Shown here: positions 7,742-18,452 of the stretch, piece after piece
How positions within the stretch are numbered: the first letter of the stretch is position 1
Layout: every line of letters begins with the position of its first letter
NCBI GenBank assembly: GCA_022820025.1
Contig: JAJEGF010000025.1
Span: 1-64,000 of the forward strand
Origin: Chloroflexota bacterium
GTDB taxonomy: Bacteria > Chloroflexota > UBA11872
Reading direction: 5' to 3'
DNA length: 64,000 nt
The notes under the pieces: model-generated
Seen by the model: the letters and a program-made list of their open reading frames with translations, nothing else
Database searches by the model: none
Told to the model about the DNA's origin: nothing
Position numbers and translations under genes: made by a program

Positions 7742-7765
7742 AAGAGTTTTTTGGAAAAAACTCTT
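7742..7765. repeat. Perfect A/T-rich 11-bp inverted repeat
   Basis: AAGAGTTTTTT (7742-7752) and AAAAAACTCTT (7755-7765) are exact reverse complements separated by GG. The loop is too short for a normal RNA hairpin, so the symmetry may matter in duplex DNA. Its A/T runs stand out in a region of about 70 percent GC. It lies about 95 bases before the small membrane protein gene. Confidence 0.5.
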
Positions 7766-7859
7766 ATTGCGCGCGAGGCCCCCGATTTCCCCGCCCCGCA
7801 AGCCACCAACCCGCCCGCCGGTCTAAACTGGCATCGACCCACCACACCTCGGAGCCGGT

Positions 7860-8063
7860 GTGACGGCCAATCTCAACCCCACCGGAGCGCCCCGCCAATC
7901 GCGGCGCCGCTACCTGCCCGAGGGCTCCGGCGTCAGCGTCTTCAGCTACATCCTCGTCACCGCTGTCTTCGTCATCGTCCTCATCGTGGTGCTCAACTCC
8001 CTCGGCGACAGCATCGGCCAGGGCCTACAGGACCTCGTCGACCAGATCCCCATCAGCCTCTGA
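7860..8063 (+). CDS. Small single-pass membrane protein, Flp-pilin-like
   Basis: A 67-residue protein from GTG 7860. A basic N-terminus (residues 1-20) is followed by EGSGVSVFSYILVTAVFVIV and a further hydrophobic run, then an amphipathic tail GDSIGQGLQDLVDQI. The layout resembles Flp-type pilins (E-G-Q-G-L-V-E-Y then a membrane helix then G-x-x-I), but the Glu at position 5 of the processed pilin is absent. It lies 16 bases before clpC, and the GAGGAG that serves clpC overlaps its stop region, so the two are probably co-transcribed. It may be a membrane partner of ClpC or a degenerate pilin; both are inference. Confidence 0.5.
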   Translation: MTANLNPTGAPRQSRRRYLPEGSGVSVFSYILVTAVFVIVLIVVLNSLGDSIGQGLQDLVDQIPISL

Positions 8064-8079
8064 GGAGCCGCTAGCACCC

Positions 8080-10587
<2,508 letters not shown>

Positions 10588-10605
10588 CCCGATGCGCGTG
10601 GACTG

Positions 10606-11409
10606 ATGGCGGGACGCGCTCCGCTCGACCGAATGCAGGGCGGGGCGGTTCTCCGCGCCGGCACCCGGTCAGCCGCCGACGGCCTCCGCACCGCCGGCCG
10701 AGCCCTCGCCGCCGCTCTCTTCCCGCCACGCTGCGCTGCCTGCGGCCGCCCCGGCGCCGCCCTCTGCCAGCCCTGCCTCGCCACCGCGACACGCCTCCCC
10801 CACCCCCAATGCCGCCAATGCACCCGCCCTCTCACCTACGGCGACCAGTGCGCCCGCTGCCGCCTCGAGCAGCGCCGTATCGAGCACCTCTACGTCCCCT
10901 ACGCCTACACCCCGCCCATCCTCCAGGCCGTCCATCGGTTCAAGTACGCCAACAAGCGCTACCTCGCCGCCGACCTGGCCACCCTCGCCATGTCGGCCCT
11001 TCCGTCCGACCTACAGGTCGATGTCGTAATCCCCGTTCCCCTCGCCGCCAGCCGCGAACGCCAACGCGGCTACAACCAGGGCCAGCTCCTCGCCGCCGAG
11101 GTCGCGCGACACCTCGACCGCCCACTTGACGGCAACGTGCTGATTCGTCTGCGCGACACGCCACCCCAGACCTCGCTCCCCCGGGCACGCCGCCTCGACA
11201 ACGTCCGCGGCGCCTTTCGCGCCCTGCGCAAGTTGTCCGGAACTCGGATCCTCCTGGTGGACGATGTCACGACGACCGGCGCCACCCTCGAGGCGGCGAC
11301 CCGCGCGCTACGCCGTCGCGGCGCCGCATGGGTGGGCGCCTTGGCGCTGGCGCGAACACCCGAGGAACGCTCCGATGTTCCACTGAGTCCACCCGATTCA
11401 CACTTGTAG
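10606..11409 (+). CDS. ComF family phosphoribosyltransferase-like protein
   Basis: A 267-residue protein with the ComF layout. An N-terminal double zinc finger (CAACGRPG, CQPCL, CRQC and CARC, residues about 42-86) is followed by a type I phosphoribosyltransferase fold with RQRGYNQ and the PRPP loop ILLVDDVTTTGATL. ComF proteins take part in DNA uptake in competent bacteria, and related GntX proteins in gluconate use, but most are uncharacterised. The ATG lies 18 bases after the clpC stop. An extended -10 promoter for accD overlaps its 3' end, so it probably ends the clpC unit. No other competence gene is present here. Confidence 0.85.
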   Translation: MAGRAPLDRMQGGAVLRAGTRSAADGLRTAGRALAAALFPPRCAACGRPGAALCQPCLATATRLPHPQCRQCTRPLTYGDQCARCRLEQRRIEHLYVPYAYTPPILQAVHRFKYANKRYLAADLATLAMSALPSDLQVDVVIPVPLAASRERQRGYNQGQLLAAEVARHLDRPLDGNVLIRLRDTPPQTSLPRARRLDNVRGAFRALRKLSGTRILLVDDVTTTGATLEAATRALRRRGAAWVGALALARTPEERSDVPLSPPDSHL

Positions 11410-11412
11410 CGC

Positions 11413-11421
11413 TGATATACT
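11413..11421 (+). promoter_or_regulatory. Extended -10 promoter and hairpin leader upstream of accDA
   Basis: TGATATACT matches the extended -10 form (TGn followed by a TATAAT-like hexamer). No good -35 is seen. The leader downstream can form GGCTTG-CCCC-CAAGCC (11443-11458), or alternatively GCGGCT (11433-11438) pairing with AGCCGC (11455-11460). The two pairings exclude each other. Confidence 0.45.
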
Positions 11422-11490
11422 CCGGCAATCTCGCGGCTGGGAGGCTTGCCCCCAAGCCGCGTTGTCTCAAGCGCGTAAGGGGTGCGCCGG

Positions 11491-12372
11491 ATGGCCGTCA
11501 GGCGTCGCGGCGGAGTGCAAGGCTACCCGGATGTCCCGGTCGACCTCTGGGTTACGTGCCGCAAGTGCGGCGGCATGCACTACCGTCCGGAGTTCGAAGC
11601 CGCGCTGCGCGTGTGCCCTTCCTGCAATTACCACGATCGCCTCGACGCTGCCGAACGCATCGCCCTCCTGCTCGACGACCCCGAGTGTTTCCAGGAGTTT
11701 GACGCGGACATCACGGCCGCCGACCCGCTCCAATTCAGCCGCCCGAGCGGCTCGTACGTCGATCGCGTGGCAAAAGCCCGCGCCCTTACGTCCCGCAACG
11801 AAGCCATAGTCTGCGGCGTTGGTCCGCTGCAAGGCCGGCCGGTCGCGCTTGGTGTCATGGAGTTCGGCTTTATCGCCGGCAGCATGGGCTCGGCCACGGG
11901 CGAGAAGATCACCCGGCTCTTTGAACGCGCGCTCCACCACCGCTTGCCGGTCGTCACCGTTACCGCTTCCGGTGGCGCCCGCCAGGACGAGGGCCTCTTC
12001 GCCCTGATGCAGATGGCCCGCACCACCGCGGCCGCCGCCCGACTCGGCGAAGCTAACCTGCCTCACATCTGCGTGATGGCCGACCCGACCCTCGCCGGCG
12101 TAACGGCCAGCTTCGCCTCGGTAGCCGACATCATCGTGGGCGAGCCCGGAGCCACGATTCGCTTTGCGGGGTCACGCGTCGTGCAAGGCACGCTGCGTCG
12201 ACGAGCACCCGTCGAGGACCACACCGCCGAGTGGGTGTTAAGGCAAGGACTGCTTGATCTCGTAGTCCCGAGGCGCGAATTACGCGAGACGCTGAGCCGC
12301 GTCATTGGCCACCTTGCCCCGGCTCAGACAGCAGCCCCGACCCCGAACACCGCTGCAGCCGTACGCGCCTGA
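11491..12372 (+). CDS. accD: Acetyl-CoA carboxylase carboxyltransferase subunit beta
   Basis: AccD and AccA together form the carboxyltransferase that moves CO2 from biotin to acetyl-CoA, making malonyl-CoA for fatty acid synthesis. The N-terminal zinc ribbon is intact (Cys23, Cys26, Cys42, Cys45). The crotonase-like core shows the glycine-rich TASGGARQDEG and FAGSRVVQGTL segments. ATG 11491 is chosen because AAGGGG lies about eight bases upstream; the in-frame GTG at 11482 overlaps that site. accA follows after 15 bases. The biotin carrier and biotin carboxylase subunits are not in the window. Confidence 0.95.
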   Translation: MAVRRRGGVQGYPDVPVDLWVTCRKCGGMHYRPEFEAALRVCPSCNYHDRLDAAERIALLLDDPECFQEFDADITAADPLQFSRPSGSYVDRVAKARALTSRNEAIVCGVGPLQGRPVALGVMEFGFIAGSMGSATGEKITRLFERALHHRLPVVTVTASGGARQDEGLFALMQMARTTAAAARLGEANLPHICVMADPTLAGVTASFASVADIIVGEPGATIRFAGSRVVQGTLRRRAPVEDHTAEWVLRQGLLDLVVPRRELRETLSRVIGHLAPAQTAAPTPNTAAAVRA

Positions 12373-12387
12373 ACGCGGAGCGTTTCC

Positions 12388-13347
12388 GTGCTTGAATTCG
12401 AGCGCGACCTCGACGAACTCCGCGAGCACATCGCCGAACTCGAGCGCGACGCCGGACCGGACCCAAGCTCACAGGTCGCTCGCGAGCTAGCCGTCCTCCA
12501 GCTAGAGCTCGAGGCTCGCACCGCCGACATCTTTGCCAACCTCACTCCCTGGCAGCGAGTTCAGCTGGCCAGGCATCCGCAACGTCCGCACACCCAGGAC
12601 TACATTGACCGCCTCTGTTCCGACTTCACCGAACTCCACGGTGATCGCCGCTATGCCGACGATCCCTCGGTCGTTGCCGGACTTGCGACGTTTGAAGGCC
12701 GCAGCGTGATCGTCGTGGGCCACCAGAAGGGTCGAAGCACCGCCGAAAACGTCGAGCGCAACTTCGGCATGGCGCACCCCGAGGGCTATCGCAAGGCCTT
12801 GCGCCTGTTCGACATGGCCGAGCGCTTTGGACGGCCCGTCCTGACGTTTCTGGACACGCCTGGCGCCAGCCCCACGCTGGACGACGAAAAGCGCGGCCAG
12901 TCCTGGGCCATTGCCGAGAACATGGCCCGTCTCGCGCGCCTGCGTGTTCCGGTAATTGTCACCGTTATTGGCGAAGGCGGCAGCGGCGGCGCACTGGCGC
13001 TGGGCGTTGGCGACCGCGTGCTCATGCTGGAGCACACCATCTATTCCGTGGCCTCGCCCGAAGCCGCCGCCGCCATCATCTGGCGCAGTTCCGACCACGC
13101 CGAAGAAGCGGCCGCCGCCTTAGGCTTGACTGCCCCCGACCTACTGCGAGCCGGCCTCATCGACCGCGTCGTGCCCGAACCCGAAGGCGGCGCTCACCGA
13201 GACTTCGACACAGCTGCCGCCAACCTCCACGCTGAGCTGGCACCCATGCTTCAGGAACTCTGCGCTCAAGACATTGACGACCTCGTCAATGCCCGCTATG
13301 CCAAATTCCGCGCCATGGGCGAACACCAGCACATCGCGGCCGTCTAG
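12388..13347 (+). CDS. accA: Acetyl-CoA carboxylase carboxyltransferase subunit alpha
   Basis: A 319-residue AccA of normal length, partner of AccD just upstream. Features include the N-terminal helical hairpin (LDELREHIAELE), HPQRPHTQDYIDRL, FTELHGDR, GHQKGR, the oxyanion region LDTPGASP, and GEGGSGGALALGVGDRVLMLEH. GTG start. The accD-accA order in one unit allows stoichiometric expression. A 9-bp-stem hairpin directly after the stop may end the transcript. Confidence 0.95.
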   Translation: MLEFERDLDELREHIAELERDAGPDPSSQVARELAVLQLELEARTADIFANLTPWQRVQLARHPQRPHTQDYIDRLCSDFTELHGDRRYADDPSVVAGLATFEGRSVIVVGHQKGRSTAENVERNFGMAHPEGYRKALRLFDMAERFGRPVLTFLDTPGASPTLDDEKRGQSWAIAENMARLARLRVPVIVTVIGEGGSGGALALGVGDRVLMLEHTIYSVASPEAAAAIIWRSSDHAEEAAAALGLTAPDLLRAGLIDRVVPEPEGGAHRDFDTAAANLHAELAPMLQELCAQDIDDLVNARYAKFRAMGEHQHIAAV

Positions 13348-13379
13348 CGCCCATCACTCGAACAAGCAACTGATGGGCG
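13348..13379 (+). terminator. Hairpin after accA, possible terminator
   Basis: CGCCCATCA (13348-13356) pairs perfectly with TGATGGGCG (13371-13379) across a 14-base loop, beginning right after the accA stop codon. No U-run follows, so it may be a stability element rather than an intrinsic terminator. Confidence 0.4.
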
Positions 13380-13478
13380 GAAATATGGCCGGCACGCCAC
13401 GCGTGGCTGGGTTCCGACAGGCTCCGGCACCCGGCAACTCCGTCCGCTACGCATCTCGTTTGCCAGCGACCGGCTAGC

Positions 13479-14297
13479 GTGAAGCTTTTGAGGAAGGTCT
13501 TTCCGAGTCCTCGCCGGCCGATGACCGTTCATTACACGCTGCCCGCAGCTCGGCTGCCTGCGGCTATCCAGTCGCTCAGCATTCTGCTGATCTCCGACTT
13601 GCACGTGGGCGGGCGTCCGCATCGCTCGCTCACGACGCTGGAAAAACTCGCTGGCACGAAGACGGACCTGCTGATCGCGGGGGGCGACTTGGTCGAGCAC
13701 GAGCGCTTCACGGCGGACGTGGGCGAACGGCTGGCGCAAATTGAGGCACCCCTTGGCTCGTTCGCCGTCTTGGGCAACCACGATGCCCTGGGCAAGCCGC
13801 TAGGTCCTGTTCCCAGCTGGCTGCGGCATGAAACCCGGTCGCTCTCAGCCATGGACGCTGGACTGGCGGCTCACGGCATACAGACCCTGACCAACCGCTC
13901 CGTCCGCCTGATCGTCAATGGCGCCCCGCTGCAATTGGTCGGCGTCGGCGATACGCATGTCGGTCTTTGCGACCTCGACGCGGCATTCGACGGGGTGGAC
14001 CCGGAGCTCTTTACGATCCTGGCCGCCCACAACCCAGATACGGCTTTCGAGTTAGGCGAGCGACGCGTTGATCTCACCCTCAGCGGTCACACGCACGGCG
14101 GACAGATCGCCCTCCCGTTGTATGGGCCGCTCACGTTGCGCACCCGGCATCGGCTGCCGAGGCCGAGCGGCCTGATGTACATACGGGGGCGCCCCCTCTT
14201 CGTCTCCGCCGGCGTCGGCACTGCCGGTGTCCCTGTGCGATTCAATGCGCCCGCGGACGTCATGGACCTACGCCTGATGCGGGTCCACACCCGCTGA
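13479..14297 (+). CDS. Metallophosphoesterase, YkuE-like
   Basis: A 272-residue calcineurin-like phosphoesterase. The metal-binding motifs appear in order: SDLHVGG, GGDLVEHE, LGNHDA, an LAAHNPD histidine, and SGHTHGGQ. This pattern fits the YkuE/UDP-2,3-diacylglucosamine-hydrolase-like group, which act on phosphoesters at or near the membrane. The exact substrate cannot be read from sequence. The start is GTG 13479. The last 30 bases overlap the 3' end of the convergent hydrolase gene. Confidence 0.85.
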   Translation: MKLLRKVFPSPRRPMTVHYTLPAARLPAAIQSLSILLISDLHVGGRPHRSLTTLEKLAGTKTDLLIAGGDLVEHERFTADVGERLAQIEAPLGSFAVLGNHDALGKPLGPVPSWLRHETRSLSAMDAGLAAHGIQTLTNRSVRLIVNGAPLQLVGVGDTHVGLCDLDAAFDGVDPELFTILAAHNPDTAFELGERRVDLTLSGHTHGGQIALPLYGPLTLRTRHRLPRPSGLMYIRGRPLFVSAGVGTAGVPVRFNAPADVMDLRLMRVHTR

Positions 14298-15461
14298 CAG
14301 TTGACCCAGCGCGTCGTACGTGAACTGCCAGAGCGTCCACATCCCGGGCAGGAACGACCCCAGCAACACGGGGGGGGAGAGATCAAGCTCCGCAAGTTGC
14401 GCATGCTGAATCACGTCCAGGACAGCTAACCGGGCCCGTGGTTCGCCGCCCAGTCTTTCGAAAATCACTTGCGACTCGTGCGCCGGTACGTACAGGTCGC
14501 TCCTGTCGTGCAAGAGCGCCACGGGCGCCCGCAGCCGCTCGATGTGCGCGTCGGGCGAAATCGACTCCAACGTCCCCGGCATGGTGCTGCGCACACCGTC
14601 CATAAGCCTGCCCACAGCCGCGGGATCGCGGTTCACGAACAGGTCGTACACGCTGCGAGCGGGTGCGCCGAAACCGGTCAGGTCGTATGTCGGCAGCACG
14701 TCCGGATCCGGGTCGGGCGTCTCAAGTGTGAACAGGTGGAAAAGCGCCTCCTGGTCGCTGGCTTCGGGAATCGCGGAAAGCAGGGTGTTGCGCGTCACCA
14801 GCCACACGTAGCTGTCGGGCTGGTAGGGCTCGTGACCGTCGCCGACTTGCACGGTTGACGTCGTCACGGCGCGCAGCATCGCGTCGAGCGAGTAATACGC
14901 CCCAATCGTCGCGACCAGCGCCGCCTGCTCCGCGATCTCCGGATCCGATGCCGCCACCATCGCCAGCGATCCGCCCATGCTGAAGCCGATGAATCCCACG
15001 CGGTTCGGATCGACTGACGGACGCGACTGGAGGACCTGGAACCCCCGAACCAGCGCGCCAATGTCCTCCGGGAACACCCGGTAGTTCTGGTAGTCCAGCG
15101 CATCGGGCACGAGAACCGCAAACCCCGTTCGCGCCAGCCCGTCGGCAAAGCCAACCAGCGGCTCGTACGTTCGCCCTTCGGGTACAACCCCGTTCACCAG
15201 CACGATCGCCGGCCCGTGGCGTGCGTCCGGCGGCTCATAGAGGTCCGCCAGCACGTCATATCCCTCCCTTGTCGTGTACGACAGCGTGGTGACGCGCGGC
15301 AGCGGACGCAGTTGCAGCGGCGTCGGCGGATTGCCGGGAACTACGGCCGCCAGCGCCGACGCCGTACGAATCCCAGGCCCCAATTCATCTCGTACGCCGA
15401 CGACGAATCCCAGGAGGGCCAACGCCAGCCCCAAGCCGATAAACGTCCGGGCCGAGATCAC
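14268..15461 (-). CDS. Alpha/beta hydrolase with N-terminal membrane anchor
   Basis: A 397-residue protein. Residues 5-23 form a hydrophobic segment (signal anchor), followed by an alpha/beta hydrolase domain of the dienelactone-hydrolase type. The nucleophile elbow is GFSMGGS, the acid is in LLHDRSDLYVP, and the histidine is probably in VIQHAQL. The catalytic domain would face outward. The substrate is unknown. It lies 69 bases downstream of nrdR on the same strand and may be read from the nrdR promoter. Its 3' end overlaps the phosphoesterase gene tail to tail. Confidence 0.75.
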   Translation of the reverse strand: MISARTFIGLGLALALLGFVVGVRDELGPGIRTASALAAVVPGNPPTPLQLRPLPRVTTLSYTTREGYDVLADLYEPPDARHGPAIVLVNGVVPEGRTYEPLVGFADGLARTGFAVLVPDALDYQNYRVFPEDIGALVRGFQVLQSRPSVDPNRVGFIGFSMGGSLAMVAASDPEIAEQAALVATIGAYYSLDAMLRAVTTSTVQVGDGHEPYQPDSYVWLVTRNTLLSAIPEASDQEALFHLFTLETPDPDPDVLPTYDLTGFGAPARSVYDLFVNRDPAAVGRLMDGVRSTMPGTLESISPDAHIERLRAPVALLHDRSDLYVPAHESQVIFERLGGEPRARLAVLDVIQHAQLAELDLSPPVLLGSFLPGMWTLWQFTYDALGQLSAGVDPHQA

Positions 15462-15530
15462 GGTGCCCCACTCCAGGACATCCGACCGCGAGCCATGCCT
15501 CCCGGCCGCAAGTCGTAGCCCGACCGCGAG

Positions 15531-16184
15531 CTAGGAATCCTCGAGTTCCTCCGGAACCAGCGGAAGCGTCGTTCGCTCGATTTCCGTTCGCTCGCGACGC
15601 AGACGCGATTCGGTGATGGTTTCAAGCATCTCCTGGACGCCGCCCTCGCCAAAGTACCCCGACGCGTAGCGAACGTAGGTGACCTCGTCGAGCATGACCA
15701 GGCGTTCCATGACGAGATCGGCAATGTGCTTTGAGGGAACATCCAGCGACTCGCGGCCGAGCAGGTGGTTCTCGATCTGGATGGCCGCCTCTTCCGCCCA
15801 AGAACTGGTCACGGGTCGCTTCGTCCCGGCGATCATGATCGAGCGGTAGAGCTTGCCTCGGTTGAACGGCTCGCTTCGTCCATCGTCTTTGACCACGCGG
15901 ACATCCATTCGCGCCAAGCGTTCCAGCGTCTGGTACGCCAGCGAGCAGTCCGCGCAGCGGCGATGGCGGCGCAATGTTCCCTGCGACGTCAACTCCCACG
16001 ACTCGATCCGCGCCTCGTCGTGTCCACAGTGGGGGCACGCGAAGATGTCGCGACGCTCATAGGTGGTGAATCGATGGCCGCACTCCTGGCAGGCGCGGCG
16101 GCGACGTGTGGCGTCGGCGGCCTCGCGTGTGTCGACGACGTGCAGCCGGGCCGACGTGCAGGTTGGGCACCGCATGTTGGGCAT
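15531..16184 (-). CDS. nrdR: NrdR transcriptional repressor with two tandem zinc ribbons
   Basis: NrdR represses ribonucleotide reductase genes, sensing ATP/dATP with its ATP-cone. The C-terminal part is typical: VRVVKDDGRSEPFNRGKLYR, then the ATP-cone through VTYVRYASGYFGE. The N-terminus is not. Usual NrdR has one Cys4 ribbon and about 150-160 residues. This 217-residue protein has two: Cys6/Cys9/Cys32/Cys35, ending CGHRFTTYERRD, and Cys50/Cys53/Cys77/Cys80, ending CSLAYQTLERLA. The similar endings indicate duplication of the ribbon. The start is M-P-N-M-R-C-P at 16184, or three codons later at 16175. A longer open frame upstream lacks family sequence. No reductase gene is nearby. Confidence 0.88.
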   Translation of the reverse strand: MPNMRCPTCTSARLHVVDTREAADATRRRRACQECGHRFTTYERRDIFACPHCGHDEARIESWELTSQGTLRRHRRCADCSLAYQTLERLARMDVRVVKDDGRSEPFNRGKLYRSIMIAGTKRPVTSSWAEEAAIQIENHLLGRESLDVPSKHIADLVMERLVMLDEVTYVRYASGYFGEGGVQEMLETITESRLRRERTEIERTTLPLVPEELEDS

Positions 16185-16220
16185 TTCCCGCCAATCTGGG
16201 CGCGAATCATACCACCCAAC

Positions 16221-16234
16221 CACTACATCTAGTG
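16221..16234. promoter_or_regulatory. NrdR-box-like palindrome upstream of nrdR
   Basis: CACTA-CATC-TAGTG has perfect 5-bp arms and matches 12 of 14 positions of the NrdR-box core CACTATATATAGTG. It sits 36 bases before the nrdR start, in the divergent gap to the VOC gene, suggesting autoregulation. A second inverted repeat CCACA-TTT-TGTGG lies at 16263-16275. Its centre is about 41 bp away rather than the usual spacing near 31 bp. Confidence 0.5.
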
Positions 16235-16380
16235 CTCTGTTGGCATGTGCCACACATTCGACCCACATTTTGTGGTAGATGGAGACTCAAGTCTGTCTCG
16301 CACCGAAACGTTAGCTGGCCGCAAGCAGGCTGCAGTCGAGGCGCGATACTGTCAGCCGTCACCCGGAGGGCGGATCTCAA

Positions 16381-16803
16381 GTGTCACGAGAGCGGGCAGA
16401 ACGCCAGGGAATCCGATTCAGCCGCGTGGATCACGTGGCAATCAACGTGCGCGATCTTGACCGCAGCGCGGCGTTCTATGCCCGCGTCCTGGCTCTTGTT
16501 CCGGGACCGCGAACGACGTTCCGACAGGTCCTGGAGGCGCCCAGGTTGTCGTTGCATCTGTTCCAGGCGCCTGAGCGGCGACCGGACGCGGGTACCCACG
16601 ACTGGCGGCGGTTAGGCGTGCAACACGTGGCGTTGGCACTGGGCGAAGCCGAGTTCGAACGCGCCGCGGAAGTCATCGTGGCGGCCGGATCGGCGGTCGA
16701 AGGGCCAACAGAAGACCCGGAGGGACGCTCGCTCTACTTTCGCGATCCGGATGGCAACGTTATCGAACTACGCAGCGCGTGGGATTCATCCCGCGGCGAG
16801 TGA
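16381..16803 (+). CDS. VOC family (glyoxalase/bleomycin-resistance fold) protein
   Basis: A 140-residue protein with two beta-alpha-beta-beta-beta modules. The first holds VDHVAINVRDLDRSAAFYARVL with a likely metal-binding His. The second holds LGVQHVALALGE and ends FRDPDGNVIEL with the expected Glu. These residues suit a metal-dependent lyase, isomerase or dioxygenase. The reaction cannot be fixed from sequence. GTG start at 16381, divergent from nrdR. Confidence 0.85.
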   Translation: MSRERAERQGIRFSRVDHVAINVRDLDRSAAFYARVLALVPGPRTTFRQVLEAPRLSLHLFQAPERRPDAGTHDWRRLGVQHVALALGEAEFERAAEVIVAAGSAVEGPTEDPEGRSLYFRDPDGNVIELRSAWDSSRGE

Positions 16804-16831
16804 ATCCAAGCAACGCCGGCGACCGGCGCGG

Positions 16832-16860
16832 TCAATTCCGTCGCAGCCCGTTCCTATAAT
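16832..16860 (+). promoter_or_regulatory. Promoter with consensus -10 before the nucleotidyltransferase gene
   Basis: A perfect TATAAT lies at 16855-16860, about 48 bases before the GTG start at 16908. The hexamer 17 bases upstream (TCAATT) is a poor -35. Confidence 0.5.
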
Positions 16861-16907
16861 CGTGCGTCGCGGCGCCGGGCGCCCGTGATGCCCTGGAGGT
16901 CCGCTGC

Positions 16908-17615
16908 GTGTACGCCGTATTGATCGCCGGAGGCCGCGGTGAACGCCTGCGGCCGCTGACCGCTAACGTGCCCAAGCCCATGGTCGCCGTGGCCGGCAAG
17001 CCGATCATGCAGCACCAGGTGGAGTGGTACCAGGCACAGGGTGTCGACCACTTTGTCATCTCGTGCGGCTACTTGCACGAAGTCATCGAGGACCACTTTG
17101 GCGACGGCTCGGCCTTCGGCGCCAGCTTCAGCTACGCGGTTGAGGACACGCCGATGGGACGCGGTGGCGGCCTGCGCCTGGGCATGCAGCAGATTCCCCG
17201 CGACGAGCCGGTCGTGATGGCTTCCAACGCCGACATCCTGACGGAACAGCGGCTGGCCCCCATGCTGGCCCAGCATCGGGCCGACGCCAACATGGCCACC
17301 ATCTTGCTGACGCCCTACATCAGCCAGTATGGGATCGTGGAAGTTGACGGCCGCAAGGTCAGCCAGTTCACCACCAATCCGGTGCTGCCCCACTGGATCA
17401 ACGGCGGCGTGTACGTGCTGGACCGGTCATTTGAAGATCACTTGCCCGAGATTGGCGACCACGAGGACAGCACATTTCCGGAACTGGCCGCGGCGGGCCG
17501 GCTGGGCGCCTTCCAATCCGAATCTCGCTGGCGCGGAATGGATAGCGTGAAAGACCACGCCAATCTCGAAGACGAACTGGCCAACGCACCCCTGAACTAC
17601 GCCGGCGCCGACTGA
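16908..17615 (+). CDS. Sugar-phosphate nucleotidyltransferase
   Basis: A 235-residue NTP_transferase enzyme. The signature LIAGGRGERLRPLTANVPKPM is at residues 5-25, binding the nucleotide and activating the sugar phosphate. Further on are ASNADIL (metal-binding Asp) and WINGGVYVLD. The length fits glucose-1-phosphate cytidylyl- or mannose-1-phosphate guanylyl-type enzymes without a C-terminal beta-helix. It probably makes an NDP-sugar for surface glycans. A GGAGG ribosome site precedes the GTG. The methyltransferase gene follows after 27 bases, in a GC-rich GCCGGC/GCCGGC hairpin region (17620-17636). Confidence 0.85.
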   Translation: MYAVLIAGGRGERLRPLTANVPKPMVAVAGKPIMQHQVEWYQAQGVDHFVISCGYLHEVIEDHFGDGSAFGASFSYAVEDTPMGRGGGLRLGMQQIPRDEPVVMASNADILTEQRLAPMLAQHRADANMATILLTPYISQYGIVEVDGRKVSQFTTNPVLPHWINGGVYVLDRSFEDHLPEIGDHEDSTFPELAAAGRLGAFQSESRWRGMDSVKDHANLEDELANAPLNYAGAD

Positions 17616-17642
17616 TGTCGCCGGCCGCGCGCCGGCCCTGAC

Positions 17643-18452
17643 ATGCCACGGCCCAGACCGGTCACGCCGCCACCGTTTCGCGAAACCGGTTACGACCCGG
17701 CCGCGCCGGTGTACGACCTGGAGTACCCCGAGTGCGACGGAGCGGAGTTGAACTTCTGGATCACCGAGGGGCGCCGTTTCGGACCGCGGCTGCTGGAATT
17801 CGCCGTCGGCACCGGCCGCATAGCGATACCCCTGTCCAGGCAGGGTTTCCGGGTCACCGGCGTGGATTCGTCAGCAGCCATGCTGCGGCGAGCGGCTGCA
17901 CGCCATGCCTCGCTGTCTCGCACCACCCGCGCACGGCTTCACCTGCGACGCGGTGACATGCGCACTTGTCGGCTCCCGGAGACCGTTGACCTTGCCCTGG
18001 TGGGTTTCAACTCATACCTGTTGCTTCCCGACCGAGAATCCCGGATGAAGACCCTCCAGAACGCCGCTATCCACGTGCGGCCGGGCGGGGGCGTGGCCGT
18101 GGACGTGTTCTCCGCCACGTCGCTTGACGCCACGCCGGATCACGAGGAGGTGGAGTTCCTGGAACGCGACCCCTCAACCGGCCGGCGCGTTACCCGCGAG
18201 CGCTTCTACACCTACGACGAGGCCGCGCATCGCGGTTGCAGCACCCTCATCTACCGCTACTACGACGGCCCGTTGCTGGTTGATGAGCGCCGGCTGGGTT
18301 ACAGCCTGGCGCTGCTGACCCGGGATGACGTAGTGGCCGAGTTTGTGGCGGCCGGGTTGCAGATTGACGCGGTGCACGGCGACTACACGCGCCAGCCGTG
18401 GCGCGACGACTCGCCGAACCTGATCGTCATCGGCCGCGCGGTCACCCGTTGA
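17643..18452 (+). CDS. Class I SAM-dependent methyltransferase
   Basis: A 269-residue Rossmann-fold methyltransferase. Motif I is LLEFAVGTGRIAIPL and the acidic loop at the end of strand 2 is VTGVDSS. RGDMRTCRL and DLALVGFNSYLLL follow as motifs II/III, and the C-terminal half is rich in beta strand. It resembles small-molecule methyltransferases. The acceptor is unknown. Its position directly after a sugar nucleotidyltransferase suggests a glycan or nucleotide-sugar substrate, but that is only context. Confidence 0.85.
   Translation: MPRPRPVTPPPFRETGYDPAAPVYDLEYPECDGAELNFWITEGRRFGPRLLEFAVGTGRIAIPLSRQGFRVTGVDSSAAMLRRAAARHASLSRTTRARLHLRRGDMRTCRLPETVDLALVGFNSYLLLPDRESRMKTLQNAAIHVRPGGGVAVDVFSATSLDATPDHEEVEFLERDPSTGRRVTRERFYTYDEAAHRGCSTLIYRYYDGPLLVDERRLGYSLALLTRDDVVAEFVAAGLQIDAVHGDYTRQPWRDDSPNLIVIGRAVTR

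Larger units (their letters stand above)
6802..7859. other. Gene-poor interval with repeats and palindromes
   Basis: About 1.05 kb with no supported gene. It contains family 2 (7035-7099) and family 1 (7135-7210 and 7450-7499) repeats, a cluster of TTGCTGG/CCAGCAA motifs (7268-7318), a CACCTAG palindrome (7554-7573) and a perfect A/T-rich hairpin (7742-7765). Open frames on both strands here are composition artefacts built largely from repeat sequence. Confidence 0.6.
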
